From: Argentina anserina
Lineage: Eukaryota > Streptophyta > Magnoliopsida > Rosales > Rosaceae
NCBI RefSeq assembly: GCF_933775445.1
Contig: NC_065877.1
Span: 25,730,001 to 25,794,000 of the forward strand
Length of the DNA: 64,000 nucleotides
Reading direction: 5' to 3'
Under the pieces are notes generated by a model. That model was not told where the DNA came from, searched no databases, and was given only the letters and a program-made list of their open reading frames with translations. Positions 1 through 12,433 of this stretch are shown here, piece by piece. The first letter of the stretch is position 1; every line of letters starts with the position of its first letter. The position numbers were made by a program, and so were the translations under genes.

Positions 1-949
1 TTCAACTCAAAAAAAAATTCGGGCTTGTGCGGCCGCACCGCCTTGACTGCCCCAGGCCAGCACTGTTGGACACATTAATCAACTCTGCATTGTACCTTAC
101 CTCTTATGTAAAGAAATTTGAAACATAAAACTTTATGTTTGAGTTTGCTCGATCAGCCCATTTGGTTCTCGTAAAAATATCGAAATACCATTTTTATCAT
201 ATGTTATAAGCATCGGGTACTAATGTTTAATGAAGTTGGAATGACTAAAATTAAAAATGACGTACTTTTTAAAGTAAGGAAAAGTTCAATTTAATAAATC
301 TATGTCATTAATTAACAAAGTTGGTGTTTTTTTTTAAAGAGCCTTACCCCGAAGGGAGCCCTTCCAAAATTTCTCGAGGGCATAGGGCTGAACCGAGGCC
401 CAGGAGGGGGTTTGGAAGTTTATGACGTTCAATTTAGTACGTGCATGACATGCACGTATTCGATCTGCCCAATCATGTAGGAATCTGAATTAATTATACC
501 ACCTAGGGTTCACTTTTTAATTTATTACACACTTTTTTCAAATAGAGAATTGGGAAGAGGATTGTATACACCATGGAGGAGTGCGAGCACCAGTGATTAT
601 TTTAATATTATAAATCAATATCAGTCATTAATATGTGAGCTCGGTTATCAATGATAATTTGATTTTAAACAGTCAACTATCAACATAACAGTCAACCAAT
701 CAATTATATATTAAATGAAAATAAAAATATAATAATTATATAACCCAATCAAGTATAATTAAGTTGTTCGAGAGCCAATTAAAGTTTTGTCTATTAACTT
801 CTTATTTGATGTTCTTTAATAAATTACTACTCAATTGGTGATTTATAATTTATTTATTTTTAATTACTGTACGTTGCTTACATGAAATAAAAATAAATAA
901 ATAAATAAATACATGTTAATTATTATATTTGATTTTGCAGGTTTCAATA

Positions 950-983
<34 letters not shown>

Positions 984-1254
984 TTTAAGTCGCATAAAGA
1001 CTCAAATGTTATATTGAGTCGTAATCTAACTCATAATTTCTCACTTACGAAAAAGAGATTATGTCACTATATAAAATAATTGACATTGTGGCTAATTAGA
1101 TTCTTATTTAATTGGCTGATCCAAGAAAAGTAATTGTAATTATGACAAAATTTACTAAATTTTCTTACAACATGCATGTGTTTTGAACTAGTTTTTTTGT
1201 TTTTGAAAAATCTAATAAGAAAGTGCTATGTAGAGTACAAACTATCTATATACT
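1..1254. other. AT-rich intergenic DNA with microsatellites
   Basis: No open frame of useful length or family motif is visible. The stretch is AT-rich and holds an AATA-type microsatellite near 887-910 and an (AT)n run at 953-980. A GC-richer patch at about 340-425 looks transposon-derived but I cannot assign it. Nothing else is supported. Confidence 0.6.
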
Positions 1255-2250
1255 TGTAACATCCTTAAATTATGAATAGTAAAAATTCAAATATAGGATA
1301 TTAATACTATGATATAAATAAATGAAATTATGTTACAACACCTGAATATTTTTACCAAGTTTATCAAACCACTTGGATTACAAACTGTAAACATAAACAT
1401 AATTACATGAATGTAAAGATGTATTGTTTTGATCTCTCACAAGCCTCACCGAAAATAGGAAAAATGAACATATCCAAGCTTAAACAGTTCAATTGACGAA
1501 GAACGTAAAATCGGTATTATTCACATACCCTAGAAATTGAAATCGTCGAATTCTCCTTGTGTGTTTTTAAAATAGATAAAATTGTTTTATAAGGTTTATA
1601 TACATCCTACAAGCTTCAAAACACAAGAAGAATCACCTTGAGTGGCTGCCGGAGGAGGGAGTTCTCCTCACTTCTTCAAAACGGGACAACATCATTGTTT
1701 CTTTATTTCTGAGATTCAAAGAGCTCGAATCTCTCCCAAACACTAACCCAAATCGATAGGGGATGAAGAGTGGGTTCCAACACCATCGGTCTCACTTAAT
1801 TCCATTGTCGGACGATGAAGATATGGCCGGAGAAAGATCCAGCAACCAAGACGGAAATATCGCGTGAACAGTATCAAAGCTGGTTTGGAAAAAAAACTAA
1901 TTTCCTTAATTTCTAATTTCCTCTCCTTCCTTTTATACTGTTTCTAAAATCGGAAATCAAACTTATGTTGCAAACAACTTCTACATACAACATCTGATTA
2001 AAGCGTGTTACACATCTACAAACTCGTATTGACGAGCCCTACAACTTTCGTGAATGAGGTTTTTTGAAACGAGTGACTGATCAAAAGTCAACTCTTAAGT
2101 CAATTGAAGTTAACCCAATATCGACTTATTGGTTATTGAACCAATTTCTACTTTAAATGAAAACGATTCAAAAGGCATAGAATATGGATATAACCAAAAT
2201 AATATTTCATTAATCTCAAGAAAATGTAAATCAAAATTCGGGTTCTTACA
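1255..2250 (+). repeat. Probable solo LTR of a plant LTR retrotransposon
   Basis: The segment starts TGTAACATCC and ends GGGTTCTTACA, so it has TG...CA ends with the short inverted termini TGTAA/TTACA. Flanking 5-mers are atact (1250-1254) and atatt (2251-2255), a 4/5 match to an aged target-site duplication. The interior has no coding frame. Two internal patches (about 1530-1555 and 2025-2060) resemble patches in the element at 31256-32023, which suggests one LTR family. No internal retrotransposon region adjoins it, so a solo LTR left by recombination is the simplest reading. A 390-bp AT-rich stretch without visible features follows. Confidence 0.5.
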
Positions 2251-2644
2251 ATATTAGACAGAGTGAGTCTTTACCATTCATTATATTCTCAACTATTTAA
2301 TCACCAATTAGTTGGTTTTCTTAGTACGTATTATTATAAAATACAATATGTTATAAGTAGAATGTTGTGAAGTCGACTCATGCAAAATTCGTTGTAGCAT
2401 TTAAATTATTTATTTGGTAAAGAGAAAAATAGAATAGACGTTGTACTTAGTTAGGGTGATCAAATAAAATTTTAATAAAGAACAAAATTAGTTAATGGCA
2501 TAGCCCAAAAAATATTATATAAAATAGTTGAGTTATCGACTTATCGTGGGTTGAAAAGTGCATCTCTAATTGTGATAATGTAGGTATATATTTCGATACA
2601 CAAAAATTATGCAATTTTAATGACATATAGAAAAATTAAACAAT

Positions 2645-2828
2645 TGTTTCAGAATGAAATAATTATGTATTATTGAATGATATTGGAGCCTATATATAGG
2701 CATTACAAAACCACAATCCCGTAGGATTCGGAGTCCTAATATATTACGGAGATGTTAATCTATCTCCTAACAGGAAACCTATTAGGCTAAGACACATACA
2801 AGGGTAGAATAGTAATTCTCCCGGAACA
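2645..2828 (-). repeat. 3' LTR of the 5.9-kb retrotransposon
   Basis: This 184-bp copy differs from its partner at 8381-8564 at about 10 positions (roughly 95% identity by eye), so the insertion is old but not ancient. The polypurine tract abuts its inner edge at 2829 on the minus strand. Confidence 0.85.
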
Positions 2829-5800
2829 CTCCCCCTTGTGTCGCATGACTAGGTTGCATGGTGCACACATCGTTGCCTCGTTAAAAACCTTGTCAAGCAA
2901 AATAAAAATCTTTTGGGTAAAAACAAAAGCTTGATCGAAGGGAAAAAGAGCACAACGCACCGTCTACATTTGATAGCATAATCTGAGGTAGACTCCCCCT
3001 AAAGTCTACGAAACAACTCCCCTTGATTAGGGTCATAATCATGGAGTACAAAGAACAACGTATACAACGTTCATTACATGCTTCTCAAACGTAGTCTTGG
3101 GCCAATGATTAATCATTAATCTAGCCACACATCCTTAGATCATATATGCTATACTTAGCCAAACTTAGATCTTAGGAAACAAGATTGCATAACAACTCAA
3201 AACAAGAGTTTGCAATGAAAATCAGATTCTCTGATAGAATGACCTTCACTCACTTAAACGGCCATAACTTCTTCGTCAAAATAGGTATCAGTGAACCGTA
3301 AAATGTTCTGAAAAGTAGACACCCGTGGCTTTCCAGTGACATAAGGTTCACAACCTAATCTGATCGAAGCAGTTCATAGTGCTCTGTCGAAGTTGACTGA
3401 CTATCAAAACAACATATATGAATCTATAGCTCATTGAATCTCTTCATCATCTATACTTAGACGGAATATAGAATCAAGAACTAGCTTTCATATGAACACA
3501 TATGGGTATGAGTTCTTGCAACCGATTGTACTACGTTCTCTCGAACGTCGCAATCTGATTACATAAGCTCTATGTGGTCTGGAGGCACTTAAAGTCCCTC
3601 GGGCACTCTCATATCTGCGTCAAGATCCCTTTACAGATATTCTATGACCACTATCATATGCTGCAAATCAGTTTTCATGGACACTACTACTGATCAAGTA
3701 GCGGAAAGCAATTATGTCCATAACGAGAGAATATAACTCATCGTAGTTAATACTAGGATAATGAGACAATGTTTGCGCCATAAGTTCTGCATATATCGCA
3801 TGACTTCATCTTGCTCATTTCACTTACGAACAACGATTAACATAACAAGTATAGTTCAGCCTGTATTGATTCTTTCCACTTCGGTCAAGTTGTTCATCGT
3901 TGATACTTTACAACGGAATAAGAGCATCAGCGAATACATCATCAATCATGAGAGATCAATCCATTAAACACATGCGCACGCTGTATACGATCAATTTGTG
4001 AGAATTCTATTTTTCTCTAACGTCAACAAAATGAGTCTGTAGCGTCCCACAGAAACTTAGTTGATACACATGTTTAGAGAATATCTCTTGATGATAGGCA
4101 AAATACTTGTGCCTACGCACTTCGCTTCTTTCTGGTTTTGATTCCAGAGAATCATGGTCTCCCCCTCATCTAGGCAGGAGCCAAGACCGAAGCTATGACC
4201 CTTACAAGTCCATCTTTGCGTTTGCCGCCCTTGTTTTGTGGTGCAATACCACGGGCGCCGACAACACTACAACGTACGATGGTGTCATCGCCGGCTTCCT
4301 TCCCACTGTTAGGGATGGTGCCAACGGTGCTAGGACCAGGTCATATGAAATTCTCTCATATTCTGAGAGTTCCAAACTTACCGGCACATCACAGCATTTA
4401 TGTGCGATCTCGTCACTTTCGCAATATCGGTAAAGTCATTGAGCATCGAATCTTTGACTTTCTGGAGGTAGATAATGCGTTGCACATTTGTTCTTTTTGA
4501 GTAGTGCGGGATCTTAATGAGACATAGTGCCACACCACGTCAATTTCTGGCGTTAAAACCGGAATAGGAGCATTTCATATCTCCCCCTAACGACGGGAAG
4601 TATGTCTCATCAAAGTGACCGTCTGCTAATATCGCAGGATAGAGATCAACGGTTGTAGATTGGAAATAGCGGACAAGTGTTGGTGATTCATAAATCATAA
4701 CCAACCAGAATACTTAATCGTTTCAAGTTGACCCATTGAGATAACTACAATAGAGGCACATAAACAACTTTAACCAAATAGGCATTTAATGAAAAGAACG
4801 TTGAGATTGTATCCAGTAACCATCTGGTACGCACTAAACGCATGGCAAGTTGTGAGTCTAAAACGAATAAGTGTCGTTACATGCAACATCATTACATATC
4901 CCTATGCAAAAATCGGCAGGTTAGTACCCGTAACCAAGTCCGAGCTCTTCTAGATCGTACAATGAATGAACATGAGGAATAATATGTTCAACGACGATCC
5001 CAGTAGATATGCAAAATGAAATCATCAAAGTCGTGGAGGTGAACTCTCCAACAGTATCCAATCAAATAGATTTGAGAGGATAGGAAGGGTGGTGAGCCCT
5101 TAGTATGATGAGCATAGCTAAAAACTTTAGCGAATGCAGCGTTTCTTGTGGAAAGCAAAGCGACGTGTGACCAACGCGTCGATGCTCTTAACATATACCA
5201 TAAAAATACCGAAAAATGTCTGTATTCGGTTGGATAGGATCCACTAATGTCACCTTAAATACTTTGTAAGAATGGAATGTTCTCGGTTGGAGCCTTATCA
5301 AATAAGGACTTCCTTGAAATCTAGCAAAAGAACAAGCTTTGGAAAATGAGCGATGGACATCAGAGATTGTCATGGAGGCATTAGAAAACACGGGAGGCAT
5401 CACAAGCTCCGAGAGGGGTAGGCTCGGCCTCATCGTGCATGGCACGGATAGGCACGGCCTCACCGTGTGGAGCACGGGTGAGGTGATCCTCTAATCGCTT
5501 CGTGAACATGAAAAATAGATGATCATGTGAATTTCAAAGAACTCGAATCATCATATCTTGTTCAAAATGACCAAAAAATGAGCATGTCAAAACCGAGGAG
5601 ACAGCAAAACCAAACCCATGATTCAAAGAATCTTGAGTTACATAAAGCTACTGCTGCAGGCAAACAAAACTATCTCTGCAGGCTAACAAAGCTACTGTCT
5701 AAGCTTGAAAAAGCTACTGTCAATGAAATCTGACAGATTTATTCCTCTCCATTCTTAACACAAATATCAAGATAAAAATCCATCATTGGCATATATGGCC

Positions 5801-8099
5801 TTTTAAAACTTAGCAAGGCACGAAGATATAGAACACAATCTCCGCACGAGATCCGTAAAACAACTACATGCGCCGTAGGACAGTGTTGGTGGTTACGCAA
5901 TTAGCAAGATACTCGATTTCATGGCGGGACATGCTCAAAATAAAATTAAGAGAGTCAACAACGCGATGAACTTCTCTAGACAATACGCCGTAGAATATTG
6001 TAATAGGGGGGATTGAAACAAATGTGCAATCTCGTCGGGCGTATCACATGGCAATAGAATTACATTCTTCAACTTAAGAGTTGGAAAAACATGGTATTGG
6101 AGCAGTTGAATACCAAACAATTTGGGTGGTAAAGACCATCCAATTGGTGCGGGTGGTCACTAATAATAATAAAATCTTTTGAGCTATGAAATGACTTGGA
6201 GAAAACCGGAAAATTAACCGGAAAACCATGTTAAAATAACTCAAAACCGGGTGAAATTTGGACTAGGAAAACGTGGCAGCAAGGACTGCTGAAATATGCC
6301 GGAAAAATGACGAGAAACGACGAAAAAATCGTCAGAAAAAATCGTCGGAAACCGGCGGCACCGATTGCCGGAAAACCGCCCGGCGGCGACCGGAAACTGA
6401 CTGGTATGGAGGCCGGAACTTTAGGTCCGACAAAGGACGCCGGTAGGAACCAGGTGGCGGTGCCGGAAATGCCAGAATATGGCCGGAAGGCGGCGAATAC
6501 GCCGGAAAACGTTCCGGAAAAGCCGGAACAGTAACCAGGAAAAACGACGTCAATTTTGACGTTCTGAGGTCCGTTTTCCAAATTTGAAGGTCCAAAATCA
6601 CAATGTAGTGCTACTGGGGTCCCATGTAACCCAAAAGCGGCCAATTTAAAAACAACGTGAGTTGCAAACGTTGACCATACATGCTAAGTCAAGGCAAATA
6701 AAATTCTCACGATTCCATTTTGTAAACAAGAAATACGAGAATTTTATAGAATATGCCAATATTTAATACAACACAACCAAACTTCCAATTCCAATAGACG
6801 ACTTAAGGTAAAGTCGAGCAAGAAACATGGCAATGCCAACGTCATACTTGAAAAATAGTAAGCAGAAAACATAGTCAAAATGAATGACTTATCAAAAATC
6901 CGTAGCAACAAAATCTTACATATCGGATCGGGCGGAGCCTTAGCCTGAGGCTCAAAATGTTTGCTTACTTGAGAATGGAAGAATGTTACTTTTCCATCTC
7001 CAAAATTCCCTCAAGAAATAGATATAGGTGCCAAAAATGACATGTGTTTCTCGGGTATGGTTCAAGGTCAACTCTGGTAATACAACGTCATAAACGTTTA
7101 TTAAATCACTTGAAGTGTGTCCCATAGAATTCGTTATTTTTGGGATCTTTTGTCAGCAAATAGTGCTGCTTCAGAGTAATGAATTTCAACTCAAATAAAT
7201 GAGTACGTAGACCTTGAGATTATCTTTTAGAGACATGAGTTTAAGAAAACTCAAACATTCAAATAACAGTCGTGAGGACGACATATCCATAAGAAACGAG
7301 GGTTGTATAGGTTCGAATAATAGAAACTATTCAAGTATGTAACCAGAATTAGAAAGAGTTGTGCTGTATATGGTCACAAAATAATCGATGCATATCAGCG
7401 ATTCTCATGATCGCACCCAACACAGCGGTGTACTTAGACAACCACACGAAATCGATTTCTTCCCTTTAAATAATAACGTGACTCCCCCAGGACCGTCACA
7501 CGAAAAACTTCGACCAAGAAGGGAATCATATCCCTCTTTGGTCTCATCGGTGTTATAAGAAAGGCCGGAAAAGATGACATGAAAAAGGCTAATAGCGCCC
7601 GATAATTTATATATATATATATATGTTCAAAAGCAGTAACTTTAAGAAAAACATACTTGTTGGTCTGCCAAATAGACCGCATATAATTAAATTGCTCTGC
7701 AAATCGATCGTCATGCATGAAGTTGCTTGATGAATTCCTTTTCGATCTTCGTCCGATGACATAAAAATCTTGGGAGGATACGATCGAAATCGTATGTAGA
7801 TGACAAAAGTATCGTCCCTCTCGGCATGAATGTCATCACCATAGTACGACGAGCAATGATTTTACCTATACGAGCACGTGAAATGTCGTTAGAAATAAAA
7901 ACGTGCCAATGAACATTTAAATAATGAAATAGGAAAAAGGAAAAGAAAATATAGTATGAAGCCCAAAGGGCTATTGTGCTTGGCAAGCCATAGGCCCAAA
8001 ATGATAGAGAAGACGGGAGTAGCTTCTCTTGAGCGAAGAGTTTGCTTGTGCAGTTCGCGTTTCTTGCGGGGCAAAAAGGTGTTTTTGCGGAGCGAATGC

Positions 8100-8310
8100 G
8101 AAAAAGACCCTGCGGGGCTGCGTGCAGGGGCTGTAGGGGGGTTGCATGGGCTGCAAGGGGCTGTGTGCAGGGGCTGTAGGGCTGCGGGGCAGGATCTGCG
8201 TGCGGGGCTGCGGGGGTAGTAGCGGGAGGGCTGCAGCGACGGCGAGCAGGGGCTGCGCCGACGAGGAACGCCGACAGGAAGATGCCGGAGGCCGGAGACG
8301 ACAGCGGTCG
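8100..8310 (+). repeat. G-rich imperfect tandem repeat (GGGGCTG-type units)
   Basis: Degenerate units such as ggggctg, gcaggggctgt and tgcggggctg recur about a dozen times, with many G-runs of three or more on the plus strand. It lies inside the LTR element just downstream of its 5' LTR (minus orientation). Frames read through it (for example 7956-8219 +) are low-complexity artefacts rather than genes. Confidence 0.7.
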
Positions 8311-8380
8311 GCGGTGGAGAAGAGAAAAAATTTCTAGGGCTCTAAAAGTTCAGGGTTTTAGGGCAAAGTGCATGATAACG

Positions 8381-8564
8381 TGTTTCAGGATGAAATAATT
8401 GTGTATTATTGAATGATATGAGGGCATATATATAGGCATTACAAAACCACAATCCCGTAGGATTCGGAGTCCTAATCTATTACGAAGATGCTAATCTATC
8501 TCCTAACAGGAAACCTATTAGGCTAAGACACACACAAGGGTAGAATAGTAATTCTCCCGGAACA
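8381..8564 (-). repeat. 5' LTR of the 5.9-kb retrotransposon
   Basis: Partner of the repeat at 2645-2828, with the same length and the same ends. The target duplication acaat follows at 8565-8569. A G-rich tract (8100-8310) lies just inside it. Confidence 0.85.
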
Positions 8565-8569
8565 ACAAT

Positions 8570-9007
8570 AGTTTTTTATTTTAAAAAGGAAAACATTAAA
8601 CAGTAATAAGTTATAATATGAATACATTAAAAAAATTCTACTAACCATATTTGAATATTCAAATTGAAATTTAAAAGAGAGGCAGTAATTATTGTTATGG
8701 AAGTAAGAAGAAGTAAAAGTTAATCTAAAAACCTAGAATATTAAATTCATGTTTTGCATTGGTGGATGTAAAAAGTTAAAAAAACCTAGCAACTGAATTT
8801 TGATCTTTTTTTTTTGCACTGAAATTTGACTAACGTCCGTTTAATAAACCAACAACCACATCACCTATATCTTCTGGTGCCCACACTCCGTGGTGCACAG
8901 AATAGACTCTCTACAGAATTGCAACAAGCTTCTAGGGTAGGGTAGTAGTAATAGTTTCGGTAACTTCCGACCAAAAACAGTATTGGTAACGACATATAGG
9001 ATACCAA
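8570..9007. other. Intergenic, no recognised feature
   Basis: AT-rich sequence between the LTR element and the Harbinger-like element. No coding frame, RNA gene or repeat could be supported. Confidence 0.5.
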
Positions 9008-10900
9008 GGCGATGTTTGGTACATGGGGCTCTCATAGCCCAGCTTATTTCCTTCTAGAGTGCTGCCTTATTGTAGCTTGGCTTGTAAGAAATTTGTGGAC
9101 TTATCACATGTTTAGTTAAGTAAACAACAATCGATAATTGATGTAGACTATGTAATAAGAATATGGAAAAGAACTAAATTCTAGTTACCTAATTAATATG
9201 TATATCTATTGATATGGGATATAAATCTATTTACTTGATTATTAATCTAATACAAGTTACGATATCATTATAATTCTTACAAGTGAAGTTATGTTTAATT
9301 GAACTTCCTTTATGGGAGGGGTTCAAGACAAAACTCAACTTATACATAAGAATGTGCAGGTCTCTCCAACCTCTACAACATAATGCATAAGTTCTTGCCT
9401 CATTCATAAGAAGCTCGAAACCTTAGAGGATTGTAGAAGACTTGTACATAAGACTTCATGACGTCTTCAATAAACTACTCAGGTATTATGTATTAATCCT
9501 ATTTCGGTAATCATATATGTGAATACAATTGTGTCTATACTCTTGTGAATGATCTTGGCATCAGATTTTTTTCATGGCTTATTCTTCTATAAGCCTGATC
9601 TATGTTTGGCGCTGATGGGACTAACAACAGCATATTATCTTTCCCCAAATATAGTAGTATAGCAATACTACATGAACATCAACGAATTTCCTAGAAAAAA
9701 GCACTACATCATGCAATTATTCCATTCCACTGATCTTCACAATAACCATGGTTGCAGATTCAATCACACCCATCTCACTTTGGCAACAAACCTTATTTAT
9801 ATAACTTTTTTTTCATAAAGAAATATTTAGAATTAGAACTATGAGCAAAACCCAATCAAGCATTTCCCATTATCGAAATATAATTATGACAACATGGAGC
9901 ATCAGTTGTACAGCTTCACCATCCTCCTACCAAGCCTAATTCCATGCTTTCTATAGAGATTGAACCAAATAAGAAGATTATCTAGAAACCTACACCAATT
10001 TTATTTATCTCTCCATTTTTTTCATATGATCGATAGCAAAGATTGACGAAGATGAATACCCATAATCTTTTGATTCATAAAATCGATTGGAGCAAAAAAC
10101 CTAGTGAGTGATGAATACCTAGACAACAAGAAAAAGCCCATGAGCAAAGCTTCCAAATAAACTCCTCAACACAACCAATCAGAACCCGTACAGAAACAAG
10201 AGTGTTGAAAGAGAAAAACCCAAGCAGAAAATTGATTAATTTAGCCAAAATTGGTGTTGAAAAAAGAAAAAAAATAGGTGAGGAAGAGGCGACGCAAGAC
10301 CATGAGGAGAAGTGAGTAAATAGCCAAGCTGATATGTCTTGGATAGTCTCAAGAAAATCAGTGGCTTTGTGTAGGGGTGGGCATGGGACGGGATGGGACA
10401 GGACGGGACGGGACGGGATAAATCCCACCTTCCTATGAAGTTAAATAAAAACCTATATTTTTACTTTTTCATTAACAAAATAACATTTAATAATGAAATT
10501 TTAACAAAAAATGCATATTATGTTCAAAATATTATAATTTATCATTACTATTTGAGTTGATATAATTTGGAGTTATTAAGAACATAAATTAGTTTCATTT
10601 TGATACAAATATATAAGAATTTTTAAGTTTTCATTAAAGGTGGAACGAGACGGGACGAATCGGGATATAAATTATTCGTCTCATGTCCCGTTCTTATAAA
10701 TTTCAGGACGAGATCGGAACAGAATCGAGATTTCCATTTTTTATGACCACTCCTAACTTTGTGTAAGGAGGTATTTTGGTGGGGCCACGGACTACATAAC
10801 ATCACCTAAAACAACTCCTGTTGAGCCAAACGTGGGTTTAGCTCTATTTAAGAAAATAAGGCAATCAAATCCCATGCAGTCCAATGTACCAAACATCCCC
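9008..10900. mobile_element. PIF/Harbinger-like non-autonomous DNA transposon (tentative)
   Basis: The left end reads GGCGATGTTTGGTACATGGG and the inverted right end reads GGGGATGTTTGGTACATTGG, so about 18 of 20 positions match. A 3-bp direct repeat, caa, flanks both ends (9005-9007 and 10901-10903). Short termini of this kind with a 3-bp duplication suggest PIF/Harbinger, although that group usually prefers TWA targets. No transposase frame is visible in the 1.9-kb body. A hAT MITE (10372-10755) has inserted near the right end. Confidence 0.5.
10372..10755. mobile_element. hAT-type MITE nested in the Harbinger-like element
   Basis: The termini are TAGGGGTGGGCATG (left) and, inverted, TAGGAGTGGTCATA (right). 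The 8-bp flanks gctttgtg (10364-10371) and actttgtg (10756-10763) match at 7 of 8 positions, as expected for a hAT target duplication. The left subterminal region is a GGGAC-unit tandem repeat (about 10388-10420), and GGGACG motifs recur in inverted form near the right end. The body is AT-rich and non-coding, 384 bp long. Confidence 0.75.
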
Positions 10901-11279
10901 CAAAAACAATCGTTCTTTGCTTGGTCACTCTTACCACGCATCTAGCTACAGAACAATTCCATATCCAGATTATACATGAACCTTTGATTTTTATGTAATT
11001 AATATCTTTTGCTGTATATTTGTTTAAACCACATATTTCTTTCTACTATCGACCCACTACACTAAAAACGTGAGGTTCGCCCTAAACCACTTCACCTGGC
11101 CTGTTTTCTGGCTACGGATCGAGCTTCAAAACCATACCTGACGCCCATTGGTTTAGCAAAACCACCTCTCTAGAACTCTCCATTTCTCCTATAAATGTGA
11201 CGTACAAATCGAGTCAGTAGCCACACAACGAATTCATTCGTCATTTGCTATCATCTGATTAGGTTTTGGTGAGTGAATA

Positions 11280-11607
11280 ATGGTGAGGGCATATCATCAG
11301 GCGTCTGAAGGCTTAGAAGAAGAGGTAGATCACGGTGCTATACTTAGATCTTCTATCAATCTATCTGTTGCGCTAGAGTTCTGATCGAAAATCGAATCTA
11401 TGATTTACCAAATTTAGGTATTGCATCTTTCCGATTCTTTTCTAATTCTCATGTGTGTATTTTGCGGATAGTTAGCACTCTGATACTAATGCAGACCATA
11501 TTTTCTTGACTTCCTCTGTCAGTCCGTAGACGAAGGGATGAAGAGGTCACTGGTGAAGTTGCATGGGAGTGAGCCCAACTATTGGAATGAAGATACCTTA
11601 CTAAGAG
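11280..11607 (+). other. Possible two-exon gene fragment of unknown function
   Basis: An ATG at 11280 opens a 45-nt frame that stops exactly at a GT (11325). After an intron ending tctgtcag at 11522, an 85-nt frame (11523-11607) continues in phase and ends at AG|GTAATT. The joined peptide would start MVRAYHQASEG and contain KRSLVKLHGSEPNYWNEDT. I do not recognise the family. No convincing third exon was found, so this may be a 5' gene remnant, a short-peptide gene or chance. A short AT-rich leader precedes the ATG. Confidence 0.25.
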
Positions 11608-11864
11608 GTAATTCTAGCAATGGAGGGCTAATTCCCTCTGTTGGATATATATGCACCAGATCTAAAAGTGGATGTCATCCACTTTAAGATCAAAGTGGCC
11701 GAATTTGTTGTATTTCTCAGGTTCCTTTTCCGAACTCATACCCTTTCCCCAAGTTCGGTCAAAAGTGATACAGCAACCGGAGACGATCAAGCCGACCGCA
11801 ACTCATCTACTATCGACTCACTAGAATAACAAGTTGGAGTTTGGTATTCGAACCTGAGTTTAAT

Positions 11865-12015
11865 AATATGGTAATCGTATTGCTAAATGTAACCAATCTT
11901 AGAAATGCACGACCGTGTGTTCGCAAGAGTGTTCACTGTTGGTCTAGGGAATCCAATTGCTAAATGTAGCCAATCTTAGAAATGCACAACCGTGATCGCA
12001 CAAAATGTTTACTAT
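11865..12015 (+). repeat. Two-copy tandem duplication, about 75 bp
   Basis: The block around 'attgctaaatgtaaccaatc' plus 'ttagaaatgcac' (11879-11910) recurs at 11957-11988 with few differences and similar flanks. It is non-coding. A (CT)n run (about 12112-12143) and a short (TA)n run (12181-12196) follow. Confidence 0.6.
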
Positions 12016-12113
12016 ATTTTGGGATAGTAATTTTGCATATATACATATCTGATCGATTTGGACATTCATCTGCGATCGATCCTCTTTGATGAATATTTTA
12101 AACTTTTCACACA

Positions 12114-12146
<33 letters not shown>

Positions 12147-12433
12147 GGAAATTTTCATCCTATCTTAATTGCTTACATTTTATATATATATATATATGTT
12201 AAAAGGTGTTTCTGACATCTAAACACATGAAGAGGAAAAAAGGTAATATGTCAGGGGAACAATTCCAGGAGGCTCGAGTTCTTTTGGACGCAATGGGGCT
12301 AAAATCTCTTAGTACCACCAGCAACAACGTAACCGTGACTATTACCGAGAGACCATATATAATCGAGAGTGTATTCGGTGTCTCAAGGGTGTGCAGACAC
12401 CAACAACATGTGTCTCAGCACGTGACTCTCTAA

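Larger units (their letters stand above)
2645..8564 (-). mobile_element. LTR retrotransposon, gag-pol-less (non-autonomous), minus orientation
   Basis: Two 184-bp direct repeats (2645-2828 and 8381-8564) begin TGTTTC and end GGAACA on the plus strand. Read on the minus strand they start TG and end CA. A perfect 5-bp target duplication, acaat, flanks the unit at 2640-2644 and 8565-8569. On the minus strand a polypurine tract (ACAAGGGGGAG) lies directly before the LTR at 2829, which fixes the orientation. I found no gag, protease, integrase, reverse transcriptase or RNase H motif in the 5.55-kb interior; the longest frame is 137 codons in a biased CCGG-rich patch. The sequence after the 5' LTR (at 8380, minus) does not match the usual initiator-Met primer-binding site. 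It is Copia-like in general style, but the superfamily is not certain. A large non-autonomous (LARD-like) or heavily decayed element fits best. Confidence 0.85.

Noticed and set aside
6231..6644. 137-codon minus-strand frame as a gag-like protein
   Set aside because: It lies over a CCGG-rich, biased patch with overlapping frames on both strands and shows no CCHC zinc knuckle or other gag motif.
7956..8337. Plus-strand frames through the G-rich repeat as a gene
   Set aside because: Low-complexity Gly/Ala/Cys-rich translations caused by the GGGGCTG repeat.
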